DNA of 50,356 nucleotides. It comes from JANRIC01 sp033765345. GTDB taxonomy: Bacteria; Bacteroidota; Bacteroidia; Cytophagales; Microscillaceae. Shown here piece by piece: positions 32,961-41,726 of this stretch (positions are counted from its first letter, which is position 1; every line of letters begins with the position of its first letter). The stretch is taken from positions 1-50,356 of the forward strand of contig JANRIC010000174.1 in the NCBI GenBank assembly GCA_033765345.1, written 5' to 3'. The notes under the pieces were generated by a model. It was not told where the DNA came from, made no database searches, and saw only the letters and a list, made by a program, of their open reading frames with translations. Position numbers and translations under genes: made by a program.

Positions 32961-34013
32961 TCAAGGATTTGAAGGACTGCCTGGGCAATGGATTTGTATT
33001 TTTTGTGCGGCTTCTTTGGGGTTGAATTCAAGGGCAAATGTCCAAAATTGACAAGCTTTTGTGATATTAGACGCTTTCAGGAAGCATTCTGCCAGGAAAA
33101 AATCCGTCCATTCCAACTTAGGGTTCATCGTACGTGCTTGTGATAAATCCTGGATTGCTTCTTGAATTTTATTAGAACTGAAGTAATATACCCCCCTGTT
33201 TCTGTAGGCCAAAGCATTTTTTCCTTCAATTTTTAAGGACTTATTTATATCGGACAATGCCTGGGAATATTTTTTCATCTGAATTAATACCCAAGCGCGG
33301 ATGTTTAAGGAATAAATTTCATAGGGATTTAGCTCAATGGAGCGGTTCAAATGGATGATGGCTTCTTCAAAATTGCCTTGTTTGGTGTATAGTAAGCCCA
33401 AATTTGCATGGGCTAAATCTTGTTTTTCGTTCAAAGCAATGGCTTTTCTTAAATCTGCTTCGGCTTTTTCATATTCATGGCTGAGTAAATGGATATACCC
33501 CCGACTGTCATAGGCCGCAGCATAGTTAGGTGCTTGCCGAAGGATAAAATTTAGGTCTTTTAGAGATGCTGGATAATCTTCCAGTTCTAATGCGGATTTT
33601 GCTCGGCTGAATCGCAGGGATAAAGAATCCGGGAAAAAAACGATCAATTGATTCAAGTCTGCCATAGATGCCTTGTAATCGCCCGTTTCCTGAAAAAGAG
33701 CCGCACGGTTAAAATAAGCGTCTTTGAGGTCAGCCTTGATTTGTAAGGCCTGGTTATAATCAGCCAGAGCTTTTTCGTATTCGCCCATATTAAAATATAC
33801 AAGCCCTCGATTGTTAAAAATATCCGCTAGACTGGAGTCCAGTTTGATACCCTGATCATAATAATAAAGTGCTTGTTTATAATTTTTATGCTTAAGTTCT
33901 TCATTGCCTTTGATAAATAATCGGAGCATTTTTTGGTTATAATCACCCTCAGAGCAGCTCAAAAAGCCTACAAAAAGCATGAAAAAACACAATCTATTTA
34001 AATATATACACAT
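32961..34013 (-). CDS. TPR lipoprotein
   Basis: The 350-residue protein has a lipoprotein signal ending in FVGFLSCSEG (acylated Cys at residue 20). About eight tetratricopeptide repeats of 34 residues follow (for example ADIFNNRGLVYFNMGEYEKALADYNQALQI and LAHANLGLLYTKQGNFEEAIIHLNRSIEL), covering 30-330. TPRs bind partner proteins, so it is probably an envelope scaffold. The start at 34013 gives a plausible signal; a later ATG at 33980 would shorten it. It diverges from smc with facing -7 elements. Confidence 0.85.
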   Translation of the reverse strand: MCIYLNRLCFFMLFVGFLSCSEGDYNQKMLRLFIKGNEELKHKNYKQALYYYDQGIKLDSSLADIFNNRGLVYFNMGEYEKALADYNQALQIKADLKDAYFNRAALFQETGDYKASMADLNQLIVFFPDSLSLRFSRAKSALELEDYPASLKDLNFILRQAPNYAAAYDSRGYIHLLSHEYEKAEADLRKAIALNEKQDLAHANLGLLYTKQGNFEEAIIHLNRSIELNPYEIYSLNIRAWVLIQMKKYSQALSDINKSLKIEGKNALAYRNRGVYYFSSNKIQEAIQDLSQARTMNPKLEWTDFFLAECFLKASNITKACQFWTFALEFNPKEAAQKIQIHCPGSPSNP

Positions 34014-34044
34014 TGGAATTGCCAGGGTTTAAAAAAATTTAGCG

Positions 34045-34052
34045 CAAAATTA
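34045..34052 (-). promoter_or_regulatory. Possible -7 element for the TPR lipoprotein gene
   Basis: TAATTTTG on the minus strand matches TAnnTTTG, about 32 bases before the start at 34013. No TTG is found at the usual spacing. Confidence 0.4.
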
Positions 34053-34063
34053 GAATTTAATTT

Positions 34064-34071
34064 TAACTTTG
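34064..34071 (+). promoter_or_regulatory. Possible -7 element for smc
   Basis: TAACTTTG matches TAnnTTTG, 38 bases before the smc ATG. It lies back to back with the minus-strand element at 34045-34052. The expected -33 TTG is absent. Confidence 0.45.
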
Positions 34072-34109
34072 TCCTCTCTTTTTGCAGAGAATAAAGGAAA
34101 TAAGGCTTT

Positions 34110-37100
34110 ATGCAATTAAGCAAAATTGAAATCAAAGGATTTAAAAGTTTTGGGGATTCAGCCAAAGTGCTTTTTGATAAGGGCGTCACAGGCATCGTAG
34201 GGCCGAACGGCTGCGGAAAGTCCAATGTGGTAGATGCCATCCGCTGGGTACTTGGAGAGCAAAAAACCAAGTCTCTGCGATCCGATAAGATGGAAAATAT
34301 CATTTTTAACGGCACCAAAAAACGCAAACCGGCACAAACCGCCCAAGTCTCGCTCACTTTTGACAATGATCGAGGGCTGATCCCTTCGGAATATACACAG
34401 GTCACCATTACCCGTCGCTATCACCGTACAGGCGAAAGCGAATATATGATCAATGAGGTGCGCTGCAGACTCAAAGATATTTCGGATCTTTTTCTGGATA
34501 CAGGAATCGGTTCGGATAGTTATGCCATCATTGAGCTGAAAAAAGTAGATGAAATTCTGAATGATAAGCTCTACGCCCGCCGTGACTTGTTTGAAAAGGC
34601 AGCCGGAATTTCCAAATTTAAAACCCGAAAAAAAGAATCTTTTAGCCGCCTGGAAGCCGTAGACAAGGATTTGGCAAGGGTAGGAGACCTGCTTTTTGAA
34701 ATCGAGAAAAACCTTAAATCGCTCGAAAGACAAGCCAAACAAGCCGAACGATACTTCAAGCTTCAGGGAAAATACCGACAAGCAAGCCTTATTTATGCCC
34801 GCAAAGCCGTAAGCCGACAAGGTGATGCCCTCGAATCACTGCGTACTAAAATCCAGGTGGAAACCGAAACCCGTCAGGGAATTCAGACAAGGCTCGTTCA
34901 TTTAGATACCGAATTAGATACGGAGAAAACCCAACTCGATCATTTTGAAAAAAATCTGGCTTTCAAACAAAAACTCCTCAACGAACACAAAGCCAAAATT
35001 AGAAATATCGAAAATGAAAAAAAGCTCAAACACGAGCGAATTCATTTCCTTCATGAAAAAATCGATACCATCCGCCGTCAAATTAACGAAGACCTTCAAA
35101 ATCAGACTCGCCTCAAAAATGACATCCGGCAATTTACAGAAGAAAAAAATTCGCTAGAAAAAATTTTGAATGAATCTGAATTGGAGCTTGCCGAACTTAA
35201 AACCACCTTCGATGACCAAAAAGCCAAAACCCAGGAAATCCAACGCAAATTAAAAGTCAATGAAGAACTCCTAAATAATAAACAAAACGAAATCAATCAA
35301 CTGAATCGACAGATCGAAGTCAAACAAACCCGCCTTTCCTCCTCCAAGCAAGAGCTTGAGAACATCGTACAGCAGAATAACCAGCTTCGTGATGAATTCC
35401 ATACGTACGAGCTGGAGCTCGAGAAAACGACCACCTCGCTTGAAATAGCCAAACGCGAACTCACCGAACTTCAATACAAGGAAGAACGCAAAGCCTCCGA
35501 AGTACAAGAATTAGAGCAAGAAATAGAAGAAATACGCACCCAATATGATCGCCAAAAACGACTCTTGGATGCCAAAAAAAATGAATTTGACCTCACCAAA
35601 TCCCTGGTCGATAACATGGAGGGCTTTCCCGAAGCCATCAAATTCTTACAAAAAAACTCACAATGGGCTCAAAGTATTCCATTGCTTTCTGATATCATCA
35701 CCTGCCACGAAAAATATAGAACCGCCATTGAAAACTATCTCGATCCCTGGATCAATTATTATATAGTCAATACCCAATGGGAAGCTTTTAAAGCCATTGA
35801 CCTTTTACAGAAATCTCAAAAAGGAAAAGCCAACTTTTTTATTCTCGAATTCTTGGAAAACCCTGAAAATGAGCCAAATCATACACATCTAAACCCCGAA
35901 GCAAGTTTGTTTTTCGGTGGACTCAGCCCCGCCGAAATCAAAAGCACACAAAGCGAACACGCCCCCATCCCGGCATTGGATATCGTCAATTTTGATCCCG
36001 AACACGAAGCCCTGGTCGATCATTTGCTCAAAGATTTGTATATCATCACGCACTCCGATGATATTCGTGAAATGCCAGTTTCAGAAAAAAATTATGTGAC
36101 TCTTCAAGGCGAAGTAATTCGTCGGCAATTTAGCCTTACAGGAGGTTCTATCGGCTCTTTTGAAGGAAAAAGAATCGGACGTATCAAAAACCTGGAAAAA
36201 CTGGAATCCGAAATCCAGGAACTGGACAAAGTCATCCACGAATTGAGAGAAACGCTTACTTTCAAACAAAGTAATCTCCAAAGCCTCAAGCAAAATAAGT
36301 CGCTCAAAGAAGCCTACCAACAAACAGGCAGACACCTCAATGAGATCAATGAAAAATACGTGGCTCTACGCAGCAAAAAGGAACAACTAAGTCAGATTAT
36401 TGAGAGCAACTTCCAGCGCAATGAAGAAATTCAACAGAAAATCGCTGAAGTTACCCAAGAAATTGAACGCCTAAGCCCTCAAATGCAAGAAGAACAAGAA
36501 GTGTTCCACGAACTGGAAGATCAAATCTATGACCTCCGAGAGCAGTTTGAGTTTGAGAGTGAATCACTCAGCGTGCAGTCATCCCGATATAATGAACTGA
36601 ATATCAAATACCATCAACAACAAAACCTGATTGATAACCTGGATCAAAAAATTGGCTATCAGGAAAATTCCACCGAAGAAGTCAAAGAAAGATTGTCCAG
36701 GCTAGAAGCTGATCTCAAACAAGCCGAAACCGATCTGGAAGTACTCCTGGAAAGCCAGGAAAATTATGATGAAAATCTTTTGGCTCTTGAAGCACAAAGC
36801 GAAAGTTATGAACTCAATGTACAAAGTGCCGAAAAAGATTATTACTCACTAAGAGCCAAAATCACCGATTCTGAAAAAGAATCCAAAAACCTTCAACATC
36901 AAAAAGACCAATCGGATAATATTCTACAAGAACTTAATCATAAACTTCACGAAACCCAACTCAGCCTGACCGGAATCAGAGAGCGGCTTTCGGTGGAGTT
37001 TCAGGTCGATCTGGATGAACTACTCCAGAAACCCCCGGAAGAACTTCAGGAAGGGGAAGAAGTATCTTCAGAGCAAGAACTCAAAGAACAAATAGACGGC

Positions 37101-37745
37101 TTCCGCCAAAAAATGGAAAGAATAGGTAGTATCAACCCCATGGCCTTAGAAGCTTACGAAGAAATGAAGCAACGATTTGATGTAATCTCCAAACAAAAAG
37201 CCGATCTGATCGAGTCTAAACAATCTCTGCTCAAAATCATCCACGAAATGGAAGAATATGCCCGTACCGCTTTTATGGAAGCCTACGAAAAAATTCGAAC
37301 TAATTTTACAAGAGTATTCCGCTCCCTGTTTTCAGCCGAAGACAAAGCCGATTTGATACTCAGTGATCCCAATGACCCCCTCGAATCTCATATCAATATC
37401 GTAGCCCAGCCCAAAGGCAAACGCCCCCTGACCATAGATCAACTTTCGGGCGGAGAAAAAACCCTCACCGCAATTTCATTGCTATTTGCCCTTTATTTGC
37501 TCAAACCTGCACCCTTTTGTATTTTTGATGAGGTAGACGCACCCCTGGATGATGCCAATACCGATAAATTCAACAACATCATCCGTGAATTTTCCAAAGA
37601 TTCGCAGTTTATCCTCGTAACCCACAACAAACGCACCATGTCTATGGCTGATATTCTTTATGGAGTGACTATGATAGAAGATGGCGTATCAAGCGTAGTA
37701 CCCGTGGATCTGAGGCAAATTGAAATGGAGGAAGCAACCCGCTAG
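34110..37745 (+). CDS. smc: Chromosome segregation protein SMC
   Basis: The 1211-residue protein has the full SMC layout. The N-terminal ATPase half has Walker A GPNGCGKSN (31-39). A coiled coil covers about 165-500. The hinge is at about 515-690 (GFPEAIKFLQ ... FSLTGGSIGSFEGKRIGR). The returning coiled coil is followed by the C-terminal half with the ABC signature LSGGEKTLTAISLLFALY and Walker B FCIFDEVDAPLDD. It organises and segregates chromosomal DNA with ScpA and ScpB, whose genes are not in the window. Length and motifs are intact, with no frameshift. Confidence 0.97.
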   Translation: MQLSKIEIKGFKSFGDSAKVLFDKGVTGIVGPNGCGKSNVVDAIRWVLGEQKTKSLRSDKMENIIFNGTKKRKPAQTAQVSLTFDNDRGLIPSEYTQVTITRRYHRTGESEYMINEVRCRLKDISDLFLDTGIGSDSYAIIELKKVDEILNDKLYARRDLFEKAAGISKFKTRKKESFSRLEAVDKDLARVGDLLFEIEKNLKSLERQAKQAERYFKLQGKYRQASLIYARKAVSRQGDALESLRTKIQVETETRQGIQTRLVHLDTELDTEKTQLDHFEKNLAFKQKLLNEHKAKIRNIENEKKLKHERIHFLHEKIDTIRRQINEDLQNQTRLKNDIRQFTEEKNSLEKILNESELELAELKTTFDDQKAKTQEIQRKLKVNEELLNNKQNEINQLNRQIEVKQTRLSSSKQELENIVQQNNQLRDEFHTYELELEKTTTSLEIAKRELTELQYKEERKASEVQELEQEIEEIRTQYDRQKRLLDAKKNEFDLTKSLVDNMEGFPEAIKFLQKNSQWAQSIPLLSDIITCHEKYRTAIENYLDPWINYYIVNTQWEAFKAIDLLQKSQKGKANFFILEFLENPENEPNHTHLNPEASLFFGGLSPAEIKSTQSEHAPIPALDIVNFDPEHEALVDHLLKDLYIITHSDDIREMPVSEKNYVTLQGEVIRRQFSLTGGSIGSFEGKRIGRIKNLEKLESEIQELDKVIHELRETLTFKQSNLQSLKQNKSLKEAYQQTGRHLNEINEKYVALRSKKEQLSQIIESNFQRNEEIQQKIAEVTQEIERLSPQMQEEQEVFHELEDQIYDLREQFEFESESLSVQSSRYNELNIKYHQQQNLIDNLDQKIGYQENSTEEVKERLSRLEADLKQAETDLEVLLESQENYDENLLALEAQSESYELNVQSAEKDYYSLRAKITDSEKESKNLQHQKDQSDNILQELNHKLHETQLSLTGIRERLSVEFQVDLDELLQKPPEELQEGEEVSSEQELKEQIDGFRQKMERIGSINPMALEAYEEMKQRFDVISKQKADLIESKQSLLKIIHEMEEYARTAFMEAYEKIRTNFTRVFRSLFSAEDKADLILSDPNDPLESHINIVAQPKGKRPLTIDQLSGGEKTLTAISLLFALYLLKPAPFCIFDEVDAPLDDANTDKFNNIIREFSKDSQFILVTHNKRTMSMADILYGVTMIEDGVSSVVPVDLRQIEMEEATR

Positions 37746-37882
37746 TATTTAATCCACGGACCATCGTCTAGTGATTATTTCCTAAACTCAAAGCCAAAAA
37801 AAATACGTGTAAAATTTTTATACTTTGTTTACAGTCTATGGATTTAATCTTAGATTTGACGGACCCCTGTGTTGAATGATTG

Positions 37883-37910
37883 TTGATTTCATAAAAAAGA
37901 ACTAATTTTG
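37883..37910 (+). promoter_or_regulatory. Promoter of clpP
   Basis: TTG (37883-37885) is followed after 17 bases by TAATTTTG (37903-37910). Transcription would begin near 37917, about 20 bases before the ATG. The 190-base gap after smc supports a separate unit. Confidence 0.6.
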
Positions 37911-37935
37911 ATTTTCAACTAAACAGCATTTATAT

Positions 37936-38553
37936 ATGATTCATTTTGAAGACGAAGATGACGAAAACATCAACCCGCTGCACGAAATGGTAGAAAACCT
38001 TAGCGGAATTAATATTTACAATAAAAAATTTATCCAGAAAAGAAAAATCTTTCTTTGGGGACCTGTCATGGATGAATCTGCCAAAAGCATCGTCAGCAAA
38101 CTGATGTATCTCGAAGCCGAAGACCCCGGCAAAGAAATCGTATTTTATATCAATAGCCCTGGTGGTATGGTGACTGCTGGCATGGCCATTATGGATACCA
38201 TGAACCTAATCAGCTCACCGGTTTCTACCGTTTGTTTGGGGCTGGCGGCTTCGATGGGTTCAATCTTGCTTTCTGCCGGAGTCAAAGGGCGTAGATTTAT
38301 CTTCCCCCACGCTGAAGTAATGATTCACCAGCCCAGCATCGGCGGTTATATGCAAGGAAGAGCATCTGACTTGGAAATTCAAGCCAAACAAATCCTCAAA
38401 ACCAAAGAGCTTGGTGCCAGAATCCTGGCTGAAAATTGTGGACAAAGTTTTGAAAAAATTATGACTGACTTTGACCGCGACTATTGGATGGATGCCAAAG
38501 AATCTCTGGAATATGGCATTGTAGACGGTATCGTGGATAAAATTGAGATATAA
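37936..38553 (+). CDS. clpP: ATP-dependent Clp protease proteolytic subunit
   Basis: The 205-residue serine protease has Ser106 in LGLAASMGSIL, His131 in AEVMIHQPSIGGYMQG and Asp182 in FDRDYWMDAKE, the Clp catalytic triad. FYINSPGGMVTAGMAI is the oxyanion region. It forms the tetradecameric chamber that degrades proteins fed by ClpX/ClpA/ClpC, none of which is encoded nearby. In many Bacteroidota clpP is next to tig or clpX; here it stands alone with its own promoter and terminator. The first residues (MIHFEDEDDEN) are unusually acidic. Confidence 0.95.
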   Translation: MIHFEDEDDENINPLHEMVENLSGINIYNKKFIQKRKIFLWGPVMDESAKSIVSKLMYLEAEDPGKEIVFYINSPGGMVTAGMAIMDTMNLISSPVSTVCLGLAASMGSILLSAGVKGRRFIFPHAEVMIHQPSIGGYMQGRASDLEIQAKQILKTKELGARILAENCGQSFEKIMTDFDRDYWMDAKESLEYGIVDGIVDKIEI

Positions 38554-38573
38554 TTGATCGAACATCGAGATCA

Positions 38574-38628
38574 ATTGCCATTCTTCTGAAATTGAAATAT
38601 TCAATTTTTAGAGAATGGTAATTTTTTT
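38574..38628 (+). terminator. Long hairpin terminator after clpP
   Basis: CCATTCT (38578-38584) pairs with AGAATGG (38612-38618), extended outward by ATT/AAT. AAATTGAA (38589-38596) pairs with TTCAATTT (38600-38607). Seven T follow. It lies 20 bases past the clpP stop. Confidence 0.8.
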
Positions 38629-38982
38629 AAAAAGCACAGCATAGAGGTAAACAAAGAACAAAATGCTGATATTTAACCTATCCCAAGAGGTCTTAAGACC
38701 TATTCCGACACCTTTCCGACCTATCCCAACAGGTCCTCGAGAGAAAAACTACCGGAGAATATTTGTTTTTGTGAGGTTAATGAGGTTCGTGCCAAGCCTA
38801 TGAAAGAAGCAATTAAAAAAAATCCATGTCTTAGGCAACCAAATCCCAAGCTGGCTTGTAAAGGCGATCATAGAGACTAAAAAAGCTTAAGCAATTTCTC
38901 AAAATTTTTCTTTGAAATCAAAGTCGACTTGATTTCTAACAAAAAATAAACAGTCAATTTATTCTTTTATTTAAAAAATTTA
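38629..38982. other. Intergenic region with short repeats and palindromes, no gene
   Basis: Between the clpP terminator and the next gene no convincing coding sequence was seen. It holds two copies of a 17-base element ACCTATCCCAA(G/C)AGGTC (38676-38692 and 38719-38735) and a perfect 14-base palindrome AGGTCTTAAGACCT (38688-38701). An imperfect palindrome GAAATCA-AGTCGACT-TGATTTC is at 38914-38936, close to the downstream gene. No TAnnTTTG promoter was recognised before 38983. Confidence 0.5.
38676..38735. repeat. Pair of 17-base direct repeats around a palindrome
   Basis: ACCTATCCCAA(G/C)AGGTC occurs at 38676-38692 and 38719-38735, with starts 43 bases apart and one difference. Each copy is itself a partial palindrome (ACCT...AGGT). 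The sequence between contains AGGTCTTAAGACCT, so the whole could fold. It may be a short interspersed element or an operator pair. Confidence 0.6.
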
Positions 38983-39807
38983 ATGAAAATGAAAAAACAA
39001 ACTATGTTTTTCAAGGGGATTTTTATGTTTTTATGCTTAGGAATAAGTGCTTTGCTGATGGTTTCGTGCAGTGAAGACAGTGATGAAACGCCAACTCCTG
39101 AAAATGAACCGAATGTATTGGTAAGCAATAACGCTCAATTCGGTAATATTTTGGTTGATGATCAAGGCCGTACGCTGTACTTCTTTACCCGTGACCCCCA
39201 AACAATTAGCAACTGTACCGGAGGCTGCCTCGATGTGTGGCCGATCTTTTTTGAGGAAAATCTGATAGTTGGTACTGGATTAAGCGCCGCAGATTTTGGC
39301 GTAATTACCCGTGGCGACGGACAAAAACAAAATACTTTCAAAGGATGGCCGCTGTATTATTATTCTCCAAACTCTGATGGAGTCATTGAAGCAGCCGGAC
39401 AAACGCAGGGCGAAAACGTGGGTTCGGTTTGGTTTGTAGCCAAACCCGACTATGACGTGATGCTGGCCAAACAAACCGTAGGAGGCTCCGAAATCCAATA
39501 CCTCGTTGATCTATCTGGCCGCACCCTGTATTATTTTACCAATGACAGCAACAATACCAGTAATTGTGATGGCACGTGTGAAGACAACTGGCCGCTTTTC
39601 AAGATAGATGTCAATAAACTGCCTTCTTCTTTGACAGCTGCTGATTTTGGAATATTCACACGTACCGACGGTCAGCAACAAGCCACTTATCGTGGTTGGC
39701 CTTTGTATTACTACAACAGTGATAGCCAAAGAGGTGAAACCAAAGGACACAACGTGGGTGGCGTATGGTTTGTGACAGATGAGGAGGCTGCCCAAGCTCC
39801 TGAATAG
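38983..39807 (+). CDS. Lipoprotein with two 'secreted repeat' (Lipoprotein_15) domains
   Basis: The 274-residue lipoprotein (acylated Cys29 in LLMVSCSED) contains two tandem copies of a unit of about 105 residues. Each has GRTLY(F/Y)FT...SNC(T/D)G(G/T)C...(V/N)WP(I/L)F, then (I/F)TR(G/T)DGQ...(F/Y)(K/R)GWPLYYY, and NVG(S/G)VWFV. This is the secreted-repeat family PF03640/COG4315. Its function is not established, although members occur near respiratory and redox genes. The start could be the ATG at 38989. It is the first of five same-strand envelope genes; a hairpin without a strong T-run (39817-39849) separates it from the next. Confidence 0.85.
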   Translation: MKMKKQTMFFKGIFMFLCLGISALLMVSCSEDSDETPTPENEPNVLVSNNAQFGNILVDDQGRTLYFFTRDPQTISNCTGGCLDVWPIFFEENLIVGTGLSAADFGVITRGDGQKQNTFKGWPLYYYSPNSDGVIEAAGQTQGENVGSVWFVAKPDYDVMLAKQTVGGSEIQYLVDLSGRTLYYFTNDSNNTSNCDGTCEDNWPLFKIDVNKLPSSLTAADFGIFTRTDGQQQATYRGWPLYYYNSDSQRGETKGHNVGGVWFVTDEEAAQAPE

Positions 39808-39816
39808 TATCTGACA

Positions 39817-39849
39817 AACAGGTTGTTATTTTTACAATGACAACCTGTT
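39817..39849 (+). terminator. Hairpin between the first two genes of the envelope cluster
   Basis: AACAGGTTGT (39817-39826) pairs perfectly with ACAACCTGTT (39840-39849) around a 13-base loop, followed by CTTTATC. The T-run is weak, so it may reduce rather than stop transcription, or set the amounts of the first and later genes. Confidence 0.6.
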
Positions 39850-39882
39850 CTTTATCTACTTAAACTTTTATTTTACCCATTT

Positions 39883-40674
39883 ATGAAGTCTCTAACGCAC
39901 TTAAGTCTTTTTCTCCTAATTTTTATACTTGGCCTCGAGTCTTGTACCTATGAAAAACTCCTCGGCCCCTCAGATTGTGACCCCAACCTTAGCCTGAGTA
40001 TTGATCAGGTGACGGATACCGATTGTGGGGTAAATGAAGGTAGTATAAGCGTTTCAGCAACAGGCGGTGCTGGAATCCTTCGCTTTCAACTGGATGAGCT
40101 TGACCCACAGGATGTAGGCACTTTTAATAATCTAGCCGCCGGAAATTACACAATCAAAGTCCTGGATGAAAACAATTGTACGGCTACCCAAACTGTAGAG
40201 GTAAAAAATCTCAACGGAATCAATATAGATTTGCAGGCTCAAGCAAGTGCCTGTGGTACTTCACAAGGATCCATCCAAGTGCAGGCAAGCGGCGGACAAA
40301 CACCTTACGAATTCAGAATCAACGGAGGTGCTTTTCAAACCGGAGCAGTCTTTGCCAATCTACCCGTAGGAATGTACACCGTACAGGGGGTAGATGCCAA
40401 CGGGTGCGAAATCTCAAAAGACATTCAAATCACTACCGGAACAAGCCTGCTGAATGATATTAAGCCCATTATTGATCAAAATTGCGCCTTAGCCGCCTGC
40501 CATGGGGGAGCGCAAAGCCCTGATCTCAGAAGTTTGGAAAACGTGCGTAGCTCCGCCGCCCGCATTAAAGTCCGTACCGGCAACCGGACAATGCCCCGAG
40601 GTGGTCTTACCCTGTCTCAGGCTCAAATTGACCTCATCGCCTGCTGGGTAGATGACGGTGCACCCAATAATTAA
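39883..40674 (+). CDS. Lipoprotein with SprB-like repeats and a CX4CH cytochrome c-like domain
   Basis: The 263-residue protein has a lipobox (LGLESC, Cys21). It carries two SprB-like Ig-type repeats (about 35-107 and 115-185; GGAGILRFQLD...NNLAAGNYTIKVLDENNCTATQTVEV). The C-terminal domain starts DIKPIIDQNCALAACHGG, a planctomycete/Bacteroidota cytochrome c-type domain. Its heme motif is Cys201-X4-Cys206-His207, and Met237 in NRTMPRGG could be the distal ligand. It ends with the typical WVDDGAPNN. If heme is attached, this is a surface-exposed or periplasmic single-heme electron carrier held to a membrane by its lipid. It precedes the OB-fold gene by 34 bases. Confidence 0.85.
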   Translation: MKSLTHLSLFLLIFILGLESCTYEKLLGPSDCDPNLSLSIDQVTDTDCGVNEGSISVSATGGAGILRFQLDELDPQDVGTFNNLAAGNYTIKVLDENNCTATQTVEVKNLNGINIDLQAQASACGTSQGSIQVQASGGQTPYEFRINGGAFQTGAVFANLPVGMYTVQGVDANGCEISKDIQITTGTSLLNDIKPIIDQNCALAACHGGAQSPDLRSLENVRSSAARIKVRTGNRTMPRGGLTLSQAQIDLIACWVDDGAPNN

Positions 40675-40708
40675 GCAAATGATTGAATAAATAAACTAGT
40701 AAAAAATA

Positions 40709-41143
40709 ATGATGTTTAAATCAAAAAATAGTAGAATGCTACTGGGCAGTCTGCTCCTTGTTTTTTTGGGTTTAGCCTTTGCTTTTGGATACATGTATTA
40801 CAAACCTCATCCCAAAGCATCCGGAAAACCAGCCGATTTTATAGTAACTGCCCAAGAATTTTTAAAGTCTTATACCGAAGATGAAGCCGCAGCAGATGCC
40901 AAATACCTGGATAAAATCATCGAGGTAAAAGGGCTCATCAAGCAAATCAGCCCCGCAGACGATGGAAGTATGACCATCACACTTGGCGACAAATCAGAGA
41001 TCGGTGGGGTAAGTGCCGCTTTGCTGCAAACTGAAACAGAAAAAATCAAAAACCTGAAAGTAGGAGATAAAGTGACCATCAAAGGCTTTTGCTCTGGTTA
41101 TTTGATGGATGTAATTATGGTTAAATGTATGATCAACGAATAA
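40709..41143 (+). CDS. Membrane-anchored OB-fold protein (tRNA_anti-like family)
   Basis: The 144-residue protein has one N-terminal transmembrane helix (about 11-30). An OB-fold of the tRNA_anti-like type follows (about 40-144; YLDKIIEVKGLIKQI...SMTITLGDK...LKVGDKVTIKGFCSGYLMDVIMVKCMI). The name reflects fold similarity to anticodon-binding domains; in Bacteroidota such anchored proteins are common next to cytochrome and YceI genes, and nucleic acid binding is not expected outside the cytoplasm. It is 18 bases from the YceI gene. Confidence 0.8.
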   Translation: MMFKSKNSRMLLGSLLLVFLGLAFAFGYMYYKPHPKASGKPADFIVTAQEFLKSYTEDEAAADAKYLDKIIEVKGLIKQISPADDGSMTITLGDKSEIGGVSAALLQTETEKIKNLKVGDKVTIKGFCSGYLMDVIMVKCMINE

Positions 41144-41161
41144 ATATCAACACACCTTTTT

Positions 41162-41722
41162 ATGAAAAAACACGCAATCTTTTGTCTACTTTATTTGATT
41201 TCGGGGTTTTTGCATCTCACTGCCCAAACTCAATTTATCACCCGTAACGGCAAAGCTACCTTCTTCTCGAGAGCTCCTCTGGAGAATATTGAAGCAAGCA
41301 ACCAACAAGTACTCAGCATTTTGGACACGCAAAAAGGAGAAATTGCTGTTTCTATGCTGATGAAAGCCTTTAAATTTGAAAAGGCACTGATGGAAGAACA
41401 TTTCAACGAAAACTATGTGGAATCTGCCAAATACCCCAAAGCCAGTTTTAAAGGAGTTATCAAAAATCTGAACGCTATTAACTTTACAAAAGATGGAAAA
41501 TACACGGCAAACGTTCAGGGAGAAATCAATATTCACGGTAAAAGTAAGTTGATTACTACTACCGGTACAGTCACCATCAAAGAGCATAAGATCACGATTG
41601 ATTCCAAATTTAACCTCACCGTCAAGGATTTTGAGATCAAAATCCCCAAACTTCTTATCGATAATATTGCCGAAACGGTAGAAGTGACACTTCATCTCGC
41701 TTACGAACCGCATAAACCCTAA
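41162..41722 (+). CDS. YceI family periplasmic protein
   Basis: The 186-residue protein has a signal peptide (MKKHAIFCLLYLISGFLHLTAQ) and a YceI domain. The domain contains NGKATFFSRAPLENIEASNQQ, VSMLMKAFKFEKALMEEHFNENYVES and YPKASFKGVI, ending with a beta-strand-rich stretch. YceI domains are lipocalin-like barrels that bind isoprenoid chains. Unlike the homologue at 20120 it lacks a lipobox. It is 4 bases upstream of the DUF5777 gene, indicating translational coupling. Confidence 0.92.
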   Translation: MKKHAIFCLLYLISGFLHLTAQTQFITRNGKATFFSRAPLENIEASNQQVLSILDTQKGEIAVSMLMKAFKFEKALMEEHFNENYVESAKYPKASFKGVIKNLNAINFTKDGKYTANVQGEINIHGKSKLITTTGTVTIKEHKITIDSKFNLTVKDFEIKIPKLLIDNIAETVEVTLHLAYEPHKP

Positions 41723-41726
41723 AAAT

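Noticed and set aside
34158..34820. Minus-strand open frame of 220 codons
   Set aside because: It is opposite the smc ATPase region, which is unmistakable.
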